DNA of 64,000 bases from assembly GCF_045679555.1 (NCBI RefSeq), contig NC_092090.1, positions 25,630,038 through 25,694,037 on the forward strand, written 5' to 3'. The notes under the pieces are model-generated. The model did not search any database. It was given only the letters and a program-made list of their open reading frames with translations, and was not told the DNA's origin. The stretch comes from Salvelinus alpinus (taxonomy: Eukaryota > Chordata > Actinopteri > Salmoniformes > Salmonidae). A program made the position numbers and the translations under genes. Positions 63,646 through 64,000 of the stretch are shown here, piece by piece. Each line of letters starts with the position of its first letter. The first letter of the stretch is position 1.

Positions 63646-64000
63646 GGGGAATGGCTCCCAAGAGGGTTGACAAAGTCTGTTATTAAAACCTCTAGCTGCC
63701 AAGGTCTTTGAAGGAGTGTGAGAGAGTGTGTGTGTGTGCATGCATGCGTGCTTTTGTGCATGTTAAGAGTAGAACATATTTTCTCAGGTACTCCAAACCC
63801 TGAGTCCTTCATTCTTCCCTCGTGATTCTGTTAGCTAGATGATTGAATGGATACAGAACAAATGGTGATCATAGTATGTTGAGATAAAAGCTTTGAACTT
63901 TGCTTCTCATTCTTAAGTTGTTTGATTTAGTGAGCAGTAACAGTAAGCTTGTGGAATGGTTAGTTCCATGATGAATGTATAGATGCTGTGACTGGGTTTT
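63646..64000. other. slc6a2 intron 3, right edge
   Basis: A short TG run lies at 63718-63740. No exon was recognised before the window ends. Confidence 0.4.

Noticed and set aside
59161..63741. Open frames of 1526 codons (minus) and 1457 codons (plus)
   Set aside because: Both are produced by the same 39-bp repeat, which is 13 codons long and free of stops on both strands. Flanks show no domain, signal or splice context, and the region lies within slc6a2 intron 3.

Overview
This is a vertebrate nuclear window, almost certainly from a salmonid fish such as salmon, trout or char. I infer this from several decayed Tc1-like transposons, tRNA-derived SINEs whose heads and tails match salmonid families as I remember them, palindromic MITEs, a Rex1/L2-type LINE, and a very high load of minisatellites. 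There are no bacterial genes, CRISPR arrays or operons.

Two real protein genes are present, both incomplete and arranged head to head. On the minus strand, the first coding exon of slc12a4 (K-Cl cotransporter KCC1) lies at 14640-14778. The rest of that gene runs off the left edge, so positions 1-14639 are its first intron. That intron holds a 34-bp, a 17-bp and an 83-bp minisatellite, a LINE, several MITEs, and a possible alternative first coding exon (403-520) whose splice phase matches exon 1. On the plus strand, the first three coding exons of slc6a2 (noradrenaline transporter) lie at 34901-35198, 36699-36830 and 41132-41369. They cover the N-terminus through TM3 and the glycosylated second extracellular loop. 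I found no later exon, so its third intron runs from 41370 past the right edge (more than 22 kb).

The roughly 20 kb between the two start codons is transposon-rich. It holds a large CT/GA inverted repeat, an HpaI-type SINE, a hAT MITE with an 8-bp target duplication, a solo LTR-like insertion with a 5-bp target duplication, GC-rich and 42-bp minisatellites, a long CA repeat, a full tRNA-derived SINE, and four Tc1-like elements. Two of these are inserted back to back just upstream of slc6a2.

Tandem repeats make up roughly 19 kb of the 64 kb. The largest are a 43-bp array of about 131 copies (49480-55115) and a 39-bp array of about 111 very homogeneous copies (59313-63645), both in slc6a2 intron 3. 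They create very long open frames on one or both strands that should not be read as genes. The most interesting structure is the array at 41361-43067. Its unit is the exon 3/intron 3 splice-donor junction of slc6a2 itself, so the authentic 5' splice site is followed by dozens of near-copies.
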